Below are positions 1-12,370 of a stretch of 64,000 nucleotides of DNA, in pieces. Under the pieces are notes generated by a model. The model saw nothing but the letters and a program-made list of their open reading frames with translations, was not told the DNA's origin and made no database searches. Within the stretch, counting starts at the first letter, position 1, and each line of letters opens with the position of its first letter. The translations under genes and the position numbers were made by a program. Source of the DNA: Carallia brachiata. Lineage: Eukaryota > Streptophyta > Magnoliopsida > Malpighiales > Rhizophoraceae. Where the stretch lies: contig JADCRB010000013.1 of assembly GCA_021464245.1 (NCBI GenBank), forward strand, positions 8,220,895 to 8,284,894, in the 5' to 3' direction.

Positions 1-729
1 CTGTTCCAAAAAAAATTATATCAAAAGAAATTATTTGGTGTAAAACAAAAAAAAGTAAGTTTAATTATTCTAGGAATAATTAAATAATTAAATTAAAAAT
101 AAATAAATAAATAAATTATTAAATATCTTATAATTATTTTAATATTATTTAAAATATAATTTTACAGTAAAGCTCAATAATAAAAAGCCCCTCTCAATAT
201 CATCAAATTTAAGGACAAAAATCATTGGTCAACTGTTATTTGAAAAATAGTTTAGTAGTTAAATCGATATATTTTTAAACTAAGAACTTGAGTTTGAATT
301 CATGCACATTTTTCTCTAGTACAAGCTAGGTGGCTTTTAGGAGTAAGAAGCGAAGCGTAGCATTAGATGCATGGCTCGGTAATCACTATAATTTTCAATT
401 GTGAAATCATGCTCGACCGTGTTGATATTCGGATGGTTAATTTATTCCTTTAAAATAATTAAACAAAATTTTAATAAATAAAAATTATTTTGGTACAGAC
501 TGAGAGATCTTATAACTAATATATATATAATAAATATTTTTTTTATTCAAAAAAAATCATTGGTCAACACTTCAGTCAATTATAAAGAATCTTGCTGGTA
601 CTTAAGAATTATCTGTATGTGCCACTTTTCTCATCTTATGAATTCAAAATGTAAACAGGGTGCAGCGACACATGAAATTGACTAAAAGTAAACAACTTCA
701 ATTCTTCTTGTTTTTTTTTTTTGAAAAAA
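1..729. other. AT-rich intergenic DNA
   Basis: No coding frame, RNA gene or clear mobile element is recognisable. The stretch is dominated by A/T runs. A short segment near 250-305 has a spacing vaguely like a tRNA-type A box plus B box, as in plant SINEs, but it is too degenerate to call. Confidence 0.5.
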
Positions 730-948
730 TTACATAGATATGAGAGAATAGACGCGGGGAGTCGACGCGTCGATTTGTTTGTGCAACCAATAAATTAATT
801 TTTGCAACAAGTTAGTTAATTTCTATAATAAAAAATACTTTTAAATTTTATTATAATAATTAAGCGTCTTGTTATACAAATGAACCTATTGGTTGCACAA
901 ACGAATCGACGCATCGATTTCTGCATCTCTTCTCACACACCCATGTAA
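730..948. mobile_element. MITE with long terminal inverted repeats
   Basis: The left end (TTACATAGATATGAGAG, then GACGCGTCGATTTGTTTGTG and CAACCAATA) is matched in reverse complement at the right end (TTACATGGGTGTGTGAGA, then GATGCGTCGATTCGTTTGTG and CAACCAATA). The arms are about 60-65 bp with scattered mismatches and enclose an AT-rich core of less than 100 bp with no coding capacity. This is the structure of a non-autonomous DNA transposon. No convincing target-site duplication was found, so the superfamily is open; long arms would fit a Mutator-like element. Confidence 0.65.
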
Positions 949-1812
949 TCAAGCCCTTTTTTTTTTAGATACTTTTGTTGTTAGACACTAATTTTTTTTT
1001 TTACTATAATGCAGACCTTATATTATTTCTTACAAATTTATTTTATTATTTTTTAAATGATTATAATATTTTACACTAAATAATAAATTATAAATTTAAT
1101 TTTATTATTTATTTCTGATAAAATTTAAATTTATAATTTTTTATATAAACCTGAATTCTTTAGGAAGCTAAACCAAACAAATAATGTTACTAGTTATAAT
1201 ATTATCTAAGTAATGACCTACTCATGCCATTCCGCTTCCATCCCTTCCTCCTACTTGTCATGTGTCCTGCTTGGGGAGATTAATTATTAGAGATTATTAT
1301 ACGTGGCAAGCCTAATATTGTTTTAATTTCTGTACCAAAAAAAAATCGAATCTAGAAATTTATTTTAAACATTTTACCATTTATTTGTCTTATTCGTATC
1401 ATCTATTAATCACTAAATTTTTACAATTCTAGTTACATTTTTATTATTCGAAACACCCTTAAATTACTTACAGCTATCTAACATTTTTGTTTTTTCAAAT
1501 CAATGCTATTCTTTGTAGGGTTTTTTTTTTCTTCTTTTCTTTATTAAACAATTAAGATTAAATAATCTAACTTGCAGTTACTGTAGATAGATCCACGTAG
1601 GAAGCGGGAGTGGCGTGCACTGTAATTTCCTCCAACAATAGGCCCACTCTGAAAGTACCAATTTTATGTGTCAAAAAGGTCCCAAAAACCAAAAACGGAA
1701 AAATCAAAACCACTTGCTTTAGACCAAAAAAAAAAAACCACTTGCTGGTGGCCACGCATCATTTGATGACGGCGGTGCAACACGCGTCGGCATCCGATTC
1801 GTCTGTGGCCAC
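949..1812. other. Intergenic DNA and upstream region of MIR168
   Basis: AT-rich DNA with poly-T tracts. The last 250 bp become GC-richer and include an ACGT core in CCACGTAG near 1593-1600, a bZIP-type site. No open frame here looks like protein. Taken as the distal and proximal promoter of the MIR168 transcription unit, by position only. Confidence 0.4.
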
Positions 1813-1819
1813 TATAAAT
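1813..1819 (+). promoter_or_regulatory. TATA box of the MIR168 gene
   Basis: TATAAAT sits in a GC-rich context about 165 bp upstream of the mature miR168 sequence. A pyrimidine-rich and then GA-rich leader follows. Plant MIR genes are transcribed by RNA polymerase II from TATA promoters, and this is the only well-placed TATA box. Transcription would start near 1845-1850. Confidence 0.6.
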
Positions 1820-1964
1820 GACCCCCCTTCATCTCGCCTCCCCCACTCGCAAGCACCCCTTACGAAAATATTAAAATTACGTGAGTGCGTCCGTGCACAG
1901 AGAGAGAGAGAGGAGAGGGAGAGCGCATGGCGGAGGAGGTGGATGGGAGGGGTTGATAAAATTA

Positions 1965-2109
1965 CCGGCGGTGTCTGATTCGCTTGGTGCAGGTCGGGAA
2001 CTGATTGGCTAATTCGCATTGATGAATTGCCAGATAGGCATGGCGAGTTGTGACTGGGTGGTAGCAAATCGGATCCCGCCTTGCATCAACTGAATCGGAG
2101 ACCGCGGTG
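1965..2109 (+). ncRNA. MIR168: MIR168 precursor hairpin (mature miR168 at 1980-2000, miR168* at 2075-2095)
   Basis: The 21-nt guide begins TCGCTTGGTGCAGG at 1980 and ends CGGGAA at 2000. It matches the conserved plant miR168 exactly as I remember it. The 3' arm at 2075-2095 begins CCCGCCTTGCATCAAC, the canonical miR168 star. The stem continues outward: CGGCGGTGTCTGATTC on the left pairs with GAATCGGAGACCGCGG on the right, and a loop of about 75 nt separates the duplex strands. miR168 guides cleavage of AGO1 mRNA, so the locus belongs to the homeostatic loop in which AGO1 limits its own level. The transcript probably continues past 2109; GATCTCTCAG followed by GTTGGG near 2156-2166 could be a splice donor in the primary transcript. 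Confidence 0.95.
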
Positions 2110-2561
2110 AATAGAGCTCCGGTGGATCTGTGTGTTTTACCTCCGCTTGGCTTCAGATCTCTCAGGTTGGGCTAATTTTCTTCTCTTTATTCTTTTTTTT
2201 TTTTTCTTTTTCTGTGCATAAAGTTTGTAATATTAAATTACGTGCTGATCGAGTTAAACTAGTAATTAGCGTTAATTTTATTTTAGATCTCGAGCGTTCG
2301 TTTTCTGGATGAAAAAAATCAAAAATCAAAAATCAAAAGGTTAGCGCCGAATCTTAGTCATTAGATCTCACTATTATTAATAATAGCTTACTAAGTTTGT
2401 AGTCAGTATGTGCGGTACAGATGTGAAGGGGAAAGGGTAGATGTTGTTGTAGATATAATTAGGCGGTGAAAAAGTAAACCCAAAGTAATGAGTAAAGAAA
2501 TTTATTTGAGTGTTTTTTTTTCCTTTTTGGGTGAGACATATTGTGTGTGTGCGCTCACGCC

Positions 2562-2604
2562 TATATATATATATATATCTATCTATCTATCTATCTATCT
2601 ATCT
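2562..2604. repeat. Compound microsatellite (TA)n(TCTA)n
   Basis: About eight TA units run directly into about seven TCTA units. Such compound repeats are typically length-polymorphic. Confidence 0.9.
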
Positions 2605-3477
2605 GTATAACGAAAATTGTATTATAAAATATTTTTTTATTTTTTTATAGTATTAATAAAGTGAATGATTATTTTTATAATTATAAATTTTAAAATATTT
2701 TACGGCATAATTTTAGTGGTATATGTCACTGTACATGTTGAAAACAAGTAAGATCTAATAAATAAGGAGGGTACATTACATGTGAATATAATTAATGTGT
2801 TGATGGCTTCACTGCATTAATGGTGACCCAATGAAATTGTCGTTTCTGGTTGTTTATCTTTGACGGAACTCGACGGTAACAAATTTGAATTTGGATCCAC
2901 TTGCATAGATTAATTTTTCGTTAACTCGTAAATTTTTTTTTTTGGGGTTGCTTTTCAGTTTTCAGAAACTAATTACCCATAGATTTTCCTTAATATGAAA
3001 TTTTTTGAATCCAACTAAATGATCTTTAATGGACTGATTTAAACATCCCTAACCTCTATTTGCCTCTTCCAATCTACGAGTTTAATATTTGATGCCAGAG
3101 CCCACTAGGAAGAGACTGAGAAATTAGCTTTTTAATTTTTTTTTTTGGGGGAATTATTGACTAATTATTTATTTCTTTGCCCTGCCATTTATCCCGCCTT
3201 CCCCCTCTTGCCCTCTCCACCATTCTTGTTTTCTGCTTTTCCTGTATCAATTCAATACTTTTGCCACTCACTTTGGCAGTCCTATAAGTAAACTAAGTCA
3301 AGCCTTCAGCAAAAATATTGTTTACTGTTTCTTTTTTCTTTTCCTTTTTTTTTTTTGTCCAATCCTCTCCTGAAATTAGTTACGATGGCAACCAAACCTT
3401 CTTCTTCGTTTTTTTTTTTTTCCTTTTTTTTGGAAATTTGAGATAGCTAGACCCTTACATCCCTCGTTCCCGCCGCC

Positions 3478-3499
3478 GGGGGGGGGGGGGGAGGGGGGG
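3478..3499 (+). repeat. G-run, 14 G plus 7 G split by one A
   Basis: A run of 14 G, an A, then 7 G on the plus strand. It can form G-quadruplexes and is prone to length errors in sequencing. No gene context was identified. Confidence 0.85.
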
Positions 3500-5181
3500 A
3501 AGCATGGTTAATCTTTGTTTTCTTAGCTGAAGCATTCATATTGACTTGGAACTGATAGCTGTTTTGATGGAACTATTTGTAAAGGCAACTTATGTTCTTT
3601 TAAATGTTTCAGGTCAACACTAAGGTGCCTTAAAAGCTAGTAATCTAATGGACTATTGCTGTTTTTCGTAATTTAACCCAAAAAAAAAAAAAGATTAGAG
3701 ATGTCTTTAACTTTGTATAAGATGATGGTTCTTTTATTTATTTATTTATTGTCAGCTGGAATTTGATCTATTATCTTCGTCTGGAGGTTTCTTTGGCTTT
3801 GCTCGGGATGATGACTTTTTGGTTTTTTTTTTTATTATCTGGAACTTAATCTATTATCATCTCAGTTCCTGCCGTGGAGTTAGAACACTTACTAGTTAGT
3901 TATGTATTCTGGATGCTATTCCCGCTTAATTGTTTCCTTATAATGTTATTTGGATCCTTTCTGTCTAGAGTTAAAACTGCCAAGTTTGGTAATTGTTTTT
4001 TTTTTACCAATTATGTCATGCTTCTTCTGGAAATGTAATGTTTAACTCCAATGTTTCTAGAAATTTAATGTAACCCCACCATTGAAAATACATATGGTAT
4101 CTAGCAGAGAATCTTAAATGTGAGCAAAGTTGGTTGTTGAGTTAGATTAATCGTCATCTTTCTTGTATCATCTTTGGATGGGTGTTTCATCTTTTAGTTC
4201 CAGTTTCTGTAACCATGCTTGAATATTGTTTCATGGAAAGCTGGTTGAAAGTGATAGCACAGCCATGGTCTTAAATCTGCCCATATTTTTGAGTGCTTTG
4301 TCTAGTTTGTAAAATAATAATCTTATGCAACGTTGAATTGTGTGCTTCTACCAAGAACATGACTATTCTGGGAGTTGGCTCTACTACTAGTTAGGACTAT
4401 CTAGGGAGCTGGGCGCAACAATTAGTGGAAATGTAAAATGCTTGCAGAAATGAGCTTATTTGGTGGGTGGTTTGTTATATTACATCATCGCAGTCCCTTT
4501 TTGTCAAAAATGTAACATCCCGTCCAGCGTGTAGGCTAAGGTTCGGGTGTAAGTCCTTTTTCTAAGCAATTGAGGACCATACGTAGTGGAACTTGGGGCA
4601 CATTTTGCTTTCAAATAGATAGCTACATATGGAAAATGATTTTTTCTGTTTCTTGGTCATAAATAGAAAATTTTGGATGTTGTTAAATGGCAGTTCCTAA
4701 AAGGTTTTTATTTTACTATGAGACATCTTTCTCTTCATATTTCGTGTTTTTTTTTTTTTATTAAATACATTTCAGAAGTAGAGGCACGCTAAGTCAACTT
4801 AGCTAAGCATGTCTTGGAATTACGAGGTCTTATTTGCCGTTGTGTCTCTCTCATTTGTAGCTCCACCTTTCCTTGAATGTGTTGCTAAGCTAGGGACCCT
4901 CATTTTGTACTCGCAGGAACCGTCTTTGTAACAATTAGGTTTAAGGATTGCGACATTTGACCCTTATTCAGATTTCATAACGCGTGAAAATCTTGTGCAC
5001 TGAGACAGTTGTTTTTATTATTAGAGTTTTGGTTGACGAGAATATGAGTGCCCTGTGAATGCGTATTTCTCTTGGTAGATCCATTAATGCAATGTAAAAA
5101 CTCTTGCTGGATTCCCCCTTTTTTTGGGTTTTTTCCTTCTAGTCAAAGCTGGATTGCTTTCTTATCGATGAGAAATTGTAT

Positions 5182-5522
5182 GGGTAAATTACATCCAATA
5201 TCCTATAAATGAGTTAAATTGACGATTCACAACCCGTAGTTCCAAAAGTTGCAAAAAATGTACTATAGCTAACGGCGGTTAGCCAATGTAGATGGAATTT
5301 ATAAAAAGACTGTGTCACCCTCCTATATAAAGTGAAACGATTCACAACCCGTTGTCCATGGCATTTTCGTGATTATAAGAAACTTTACTCAACAACAACT
5401 TAACAAAAGATGTTTTTTGGTTAAACGCAAGAAACAGTGAGGACGTGTTTTATAATTTTTAAAAATATGGGCCGTGAACCGTAAATATGCCTTATTTATA
5501 AGATGCCGTAAGTAATTTGCCC
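5182..5522. mobile_element. MITE with GGGYAAATTAC termini
   Basis: The left end GGGTAAATTACATCCAATAT, continuing with a CTATAAATGAG motif and GATTCACAACCC, is matched by the reverse complement of the right end: GGGCAAATTACTTACGGCAT, a CTTATAAATAAGG motif and GGTTCACGGCCC. The arms are about 54 bp, imperfect, around a non-coding core of about 230 bp. This is a non-autonomous inverted-repeat transposon. No target duplication is clear. Confidence 0.65.
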
Positions 5523-7849
5523 TCTCTGCACACCTCTTTTCCTACGGCCTCAGAATTTATTTTTGAAAAACTGTACGGAAAAGAGGGATGAATCACCCTC
5601 TCGGCGACCAGGTCGTGAAATATTTCTGTTTGATACGCTCGGACTGTATAGATTTTCGGAAATATAAATTCATTAACTTAGATGGTAATAAGAGAAAAAA
5701 AATATATTAAATGAGTTTTTGAATATTATATCTTAATAAAATTGTAAAACTTAGGTTATGAGTCTTTTACTCATATTTATACATTGATTTATTCATTTAT
5801 TTTTTTTTAATATGAGATTTTTATATCTTATATTTCAACACGCCTTCTTATGTAAAAGTCCAATTTACCTTAGATGGGTGAAACTCACTTAGGTTAGAAG
5901 CGTAAATAAACAACGAAAGTTCAACTCACGAGGGTTAGATTAAGGTTAGATTCAGTTTACTTGAGCCAACTTTAGTTCATTATTAAATATGAGGGACAGC
6001 AAGAATCAGACTCTTATACTATGTAAAGATTTGTGGAAGTGTATATCCAATAACTTAGATGATAATAAGGGGGAAAAAGTAAATAACATTAAATAAATTT
6101 TTACATACCATATTTTATGTAAAATTTTAAAATTTAAGTTATAAATTTTTCATTCGTACTTATATATTAATTTACTTTTTTTTTTAATATAAATTATTTA
6201 TATTTTATACCCTAGTACGGACTGCTTTTGTATAATCAAATAATTCTCAATCTCCTCATTTTAATTTTATTTCGTTGCCTTCTCTTTTCAATTATGAATC
6301 GAATTTCTACAACTGTTGGTGCCGGTGTGAACAAGGAAAGCAGTCATATCTGACCAGATGACAAATGGCAATAATGATGACATTGTCAATTATTTATATG
6401 TTTGATTCATTGTCGGTGGGCTTTGCTCTTTTTCCACGCCGTGGAAAGTTTCCAAAGTTTGACTATTTATTTGCGTTCCTGCGAGGGACCTTGCGGCATA
6501 CGTTGATTTTTGTCCTTTTAAAAGCATACGTGCTCTAATTCCATCTTCCCTCGGAGAAGTTCATATTAGGATGATATCTACATTTAAGTATATAATGATA
6601 AAACTGAAAAAGAGTCTCAATTTTTTTATTTTTATCATGTGAAAATTCTTCATAAATTTAAAAATAAAAATGTTAAATTAAAATATCTTATAGATATTAA
6701 AATTCTATTATAATCAAAATTAAGATTCTATTAATTAATAATATAAATTTAATTGTAATTCAATAAAAATTTTATTAATTTATAGATTTCTATTTTGATT
6801 ATAATTAAATATCTATAATTATAAAATTTTCTAATTAAATTTTTTTTTCCAATTTACCTTTCTTTTCTTAAAAAGGAAAAAAAATTACGTTAAAATTTTT
6901 TCAAAAGTTAAGAAAAAATATACTTCTAAATCTGTCTTTTTTTTAACTGAAAAAGAAAAAAAATGGATCACTTTCTCAAAAAAATTTAAAGATTTCTAAA
7001 AAATAACATTGAAAATCAAAATGTCTTTTCATTTTTGAAATAAAATGAAATAAATTTATTAATAAATATGATTAAATTTATACATTGCACATGTGTACTA
7101 CTAATGGAATGCAAAGCTTTCTTCAACTGACTACATAACATGTTTTCCAAACCTTCGATGATCATTCTCCTTCCCGGTTTAACTGAATAACGCTTGAGTG
7201 TGACTCAAATCGTTACATATGTGAGAAGACTCAAAAGAATTATACTAACCAAGTAATCTCTTTCTTTTTATGAATATCAAAGACTTCAATTATGGTTGGA
7301 AACTCAAATTCAGTCTACTATCAATTAAAATTTCATTCGATCTCTTTAATTAAAGCACGGTAACTTTTAAATACTGATATTTCACATAATGTAGTCTAAA
7401 AAGAAAATTTTAGTCAAGTAGAATCTTATTGAGCCAACTAATAATTATTGGATATTTTGCATAATGAACTAAAAAGCATAAAAAGAATCACTCCAACTAG
7501 AAATTTAATTTCAATCTACTATTGAATTCTAATTTCATTCGATCACTCCAACTCAAAACATGTTAATTATGAAAAACCAAAATTCAACAAAAATAAAATA
7601 ATCAAGTGGATTTTATTCAGCCAATTAATTATTATCAAAAAGCAGCGTGGCATAATGAAATAAAAGAAAATGATAAAATGTGAGAGAGTTTGACTTTTTG
7701 AGTCTTTAATGGCATTTGGTGTCTGTTTACTCTTACAACCAAAATCTTGTTTGATTCGTTGAACTTTGCAATGTGCTGAAATCCCTCCGCCAAGGCCATC
7801 TCATACATTTTTTTCCCTTGTTTCCATCATAGTTGCATCGTCAAGGAAA
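5523..7849. other. AT-rich intergenic DNA with a diverged duplicated repeat
   Basis: Two related segments lie about 390 bp apart, near 5660-5850 and 6045-6215. Each contains TAACTTAGATGRTAATAAG, an AAATRARTTTTT motif, a RYTTATRARTYTTT-like segment and a poly-T run before AATATRA. They look like two decayed copies of one repeat. The remainder to 7849 is AT-rich with no coding potential. The last bases include the 3' flank of the minus-strand gene at 7850. Confidence 0.45.
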
Positions 7850-10800
7850 TTAAGATCCCACCTTCGTCTCAGCCTTCCATAATAAATACTTTGATTTCTC
7901 TATCTTGTATCTTCTACATTCTCTCACCGCTGCCAGAAGGACGTGCATTGAAATTGGAAGGAAGAAAGGCTGCATGAACAAAGCCACAAAACTTGAGAAT
8001 AGCATCCAAACCCCTTATCATGCTTTTCCGTGATAATCAGTTTCGTGAGCCTCCAAGTGACCATAAGTGTAAAACATCTCAATTTTATCCGTCAAAAGTT
8101 TATGTAGAGATATAATGAGATTTTTAAATCAAAGATTGAACTGTATAAGATGGTTTCTTGAAAGACATACCGAGTAGACTGCAAAACAATGCTCAAATGA
8201 ATGGTAACTAACGGACATAATAGAAGGATGGAAAAAGGCATCCTCTGCCATCGATCTTGCTTGCCTTGAGGACACTGACAAGAGGACAGCAATTGATGGT
8301 TATACTCTTTGTTATTAGACAAATCATTTCTTAAAGGCACAAAAAAATGTAGATGTGTAAAAAAGAGTGTACCGTAAGAACATACCAGCAGAAGCATCAT
8401 AAACTCCAAGAGAAGCATTGCCTTGGGCTGATTTTGCTGCCTCCAGGGAAAACTGTACCTGCTCCAAAAAAATAATAACAATAATAATCAAACCGTTGAC
8501 ATTTCTATTAACATCTTCAAGAAAAAAAAAAAACTTCGAACAAATATCATAAACTAGAATGCTTTTGAAGAAAAGAGTCACGATTGAAAGAGAAATGCCA
8601 ACAACCTACAAGAAATGCCATGATATTTATCTTGAAACAATGACAAATGATGTGAAGGTGAAAATCTCATTTCCCCATATCCTGCTAAATGAACAGAATA
8701 TGGAAATCATAAATATACATATCTTGTTTACTAAAAGTGCAAGTTCTCATTTTGATGTACCAAACAAGTCAAGTTTAAATTTGGTATAATCTTAAAAGAA
8801 ATACTGTCATTATAAAATACCTCTAAGAAAAAACATAATTCTCCAAGTTCATGGATTAGGTATGACAATGAATTATCCACTGGCAACTGAGTCTTGTTGA
8901 TTATAAAATGCCAAAAAGAAATAATGATTGAGGTAACTCACCTGCTTTCCTATCTCATCCATAATAATCATCCTTGGCAAAGATTGCACCTACATGAAGA
9001 ACCTTATTCATACAAGATAGAAAATCTAGTAAAATCATGATGGTCGACTCATTAATAGTTGAAACCTACCAAGCGAGAAAGAGACTCTAGTGTTGTAGCA
9101 CTTGAATGGAGATTGAAGTATAGGTGCTGTCGTGCCAAGACATCCAATTCCCTGCAAAAAATTACGTTCGAGCAAACATGCAATAGCAAAAAATCGCAAC
9201 CGTGGAGACCAAATGAGAAAACTAACAGAATAAAACCAATTAAACCTACAATCCCCATAAGGTGGTTGGACTATTTTTTGTGGCATCTTCTGATTATTGT
9301 CTGCAGCATTTTTTCTTTCATAAATAACTGGCCACAACAATCTATATGATAAAATAACATGAAGAGAGTGCCAGCATAACTATTCAACCCTAGTCTCTAA
9401 AAGGATCATTTTTCTTACCATTCTGTAAAGCCTCTTTCACTCGCTAAAAGGTCATATGTGCCTGATGCACCAGCATAAGTGCTATCAGATTTTAGACCAA
9501 AAAGTTGCCGAAACTGTCCTAGAAAGACTTCAAATATCATCTGAAGATCCTGTTATACGTGCAAACATCAAAGTTGGGGAACAAACAGAACATATCTCAG
9601 TCGGCAATAGCGATCAGCGAAAATGGAGTCTCTAGTCATCGCAAAGCATACTATAAACAATTCAGGTTTTGGAACCATTCTTTGATACAAAACACATGTA
9701 TCACTCAAAAATGCAAAAGAAATGAGATTTTATCTGACTCTACGAACTTCCTCAGTATAAGTTGATCTGTTTTGAAATGTACACCATAAATTTATACAAG
9801 ACAAAACTTGATAAGCGACTTTCAGATTGGTACCATTCTGTCATGCAACACAAATCCCATAATACAATTGCTAAATCTAGTTTTCAAGACGCCAAACATA
9901 TCATGCACCACTAATAATCTAACCAACATTGTAGTTATCTTTTGGTAAGCATTGGGATCCCACTTACCATTTCAAACGTACAGTGGTCAATATTGACAAT
10001 CCAAAACTCAAATGAGTAACGTTCATTTGAATTTAAACTTGACATAGGAATCATCAATCATATGCAAATGGAGCCAACAATAGTACACACATCACTTATG
10101 GTTAAAAAGCATAAGTTTAGCTTCAAGCAAAGGAAACACCCAACACACTGACCTTTTTCTTCAAGTAAATACCTGACCTGTGGGGATATTATATGCCTAT
10201 TAGGAAGCTTGTTGTCTGAATCCATTAAACAAGTTTTTGGGTTCCACACCATGACACCACCCCACATCTGCAATAAGTCACTAGAAAGAATTAGAACATC
10301 AGAAGCAGTGAATGATTGGCAAGCCAAAAGGTAGAAAACTAACAGGAGATATAAAGCCATTCGTCATTGAAAGCTCTCCATCAGGAAGCTGTAGAAGGAG
10401 GGGACATTCTTTTGCAGATGGTATGTATCTGGAGGAGCAAAAAGGAGGAAAAATAATTCACATAGCAGGAATTAAAATGAAATGGATTTTTTATTTATTG
10501 TTGATAGCATGTTTCAAGGACGATTGTGCCACAAAATGATATACCACAGCAGAAGAAATTCAAAGTTCAAGATAAGACAATCAAAAATTCTTTTTTTTTT
10601 TTTTAACAATGTTCAATCATCAAGATATGAAGAGAGGCATCCAGATAAAAGTAAATGTGGTCCAACAAAATATAATAGGCGCCGAGTTGAGCATGAAACA
10701 TTAAATGCTATGTTAATCGATTTCATTAATTAAGAATAATGAGAAAAGCTTTAGAATCCAGATATTACTCAAGTTTGCGAAAATAGGAGAACGGGTAAAA

Positions 10801-12338
10801 GGGCATACATTACAAATTGCAATATCTTTGACTGCCCACCCGCTGCAATAGAAGTATCTAAGTGCCACTCATTTGAGTTCACCTGTTAAAACACTTGTGG
10901 ACATTAGTCTATAAAGATATTGAACATAGACTGACTACAAACATACAGAAAACTGGTGCACACAAGTGAAGCTACACAGCAAAGGATTTAGACCACAGTA
11001 GTTTAGGATTGAAAAAATGAATTGGTTATATTTTCCAATTTTATAACTAAATATCAAAGCAAAGCAAGGAACTTAAAGGAATATACAAAGAATGGAAGCT
11101 CCTTGGTGCTGAAAATGTAGCTGCCCAACTTTTCATCCCAGGAAGAAAAGGAGGACTTTGGAGTGTGGTACAAAACCTGTCCAAAGCAAATGCAATAAGC
11201 CAAGGGTAGACACCACAATTCAATAAGCACAAATCACATGGCCAAGAAAAGGAAAAATTCATTGCCTGGCTTTCGACACTAATGCTAGCTATAGGTCGCA
11301 ATGCTTCAATTACAGGGGCCAACAGAGTCTTCTCTATTCTCTCAAAATCCCTATGAATTGAATGGAAAGGAACGGAACTAATAAGATTAAGGAAGCTCAG
11401 ACAGTCAGACATCAGAAGAACACTGAAGTTTTAAAGTAAATGAGCCTTAGTTAGAAGAAGGGAAGGATGCATTAGGTAGGATCACCAATCGTAAATCCAA
11501 TCACGAGGGTTGGCATTAAGCAAATTGAAGGAGAGAACAATGCTGCCATCAGCACCAACAGGCATGAACTCCCCGCGATGAATCAATCCGTCTTCTCTAC
11601 CTCCATTCACAAACACCTTCACAAATACCTCCGCTACCTTATCCAACAGTGACTCCAATCCCATTTCCAATAAACCCTTGCCAACCACAAACCAAGCGTG
11701 CCTGTACTTCCCCACTACCGCCCTCACCTCGTCGTCCACAGCATCAACCACAGTGTTGTTCACCACCACCACCACCACAGTGTAAGCAGAACCCAAACAC
11801 TGACGACCACCTCCCAATGCAGATTCCATGGCATCATCAACAACCGCCGCATCATCATCAAACAATTCGAAATCAAAGGTACGAATGGCACCACACTGAG
11901 ATTCATATAAGCAGGAGGACCCACCGCTATGGGTGCACCCACCAACACTGGCATCATCATCATCATCATCATCGGAGGAGGAGTCAACGGTGGTGACGGA
12001 GAGAGTGAAATTACGATGGAGAGTGCCACATTCACATTGGTAGTTCTGAGAGGCCGTCAGTTTAGTAATCCTGGCAACAATCGTGCGTTGAAGATCACCT
12101 GCATTGAGGTTATTGACAGAAGAAGAAGAAGAAGAAGAAGAAGAGTAGTCGAGGAATACGGCATGGAAGTGTGAGGAGGGAAACAAAGGGGGCTTCTTCG
12201 ATTTGAGTTGCTTGGATAGGGCATCGATCTCGTCATAGGGAAGCCGGGATCGGTAGATTTCCACTGATTTCCAGACCAAAGGAAAACCTGCACAACACCA
12301 TCAACAACAACAACAACAACAACAATCTATATACATAC

Positions 12339-12370
<32 letters not shown>

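Larger units (their letters stand above)
2110..5181. other. Downstream of MIR168; no protein gene seen
   Basis: This 3-kb stretch has mixed base composition and many poly-T runs, but no frame longer than about 60 codons and no recognisable domain on either strand. It may contain introns or the tail of the MIR168 primary transcript. It holds the 2562-2604 microsatellite and the G-run at 3478-3499. Confidence 0.4.

Noticed and set aside
1610..2067. Overlapping open frames of about 100-120 codons on both strands around 1.6-2.1 kb
   Set aside because: They cross the MIR168 promoter, TATA box and hairpin, have no family match, and contain low-complexity stretches. The RNA gene explains the conservation.
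11649..12174. Plus-strand open frames rich in His, Pro and Ile
   Set aside because: They are antisense to PIG-S exon 2; the repeats come from GAT/GTG-rich codons of the real gene.
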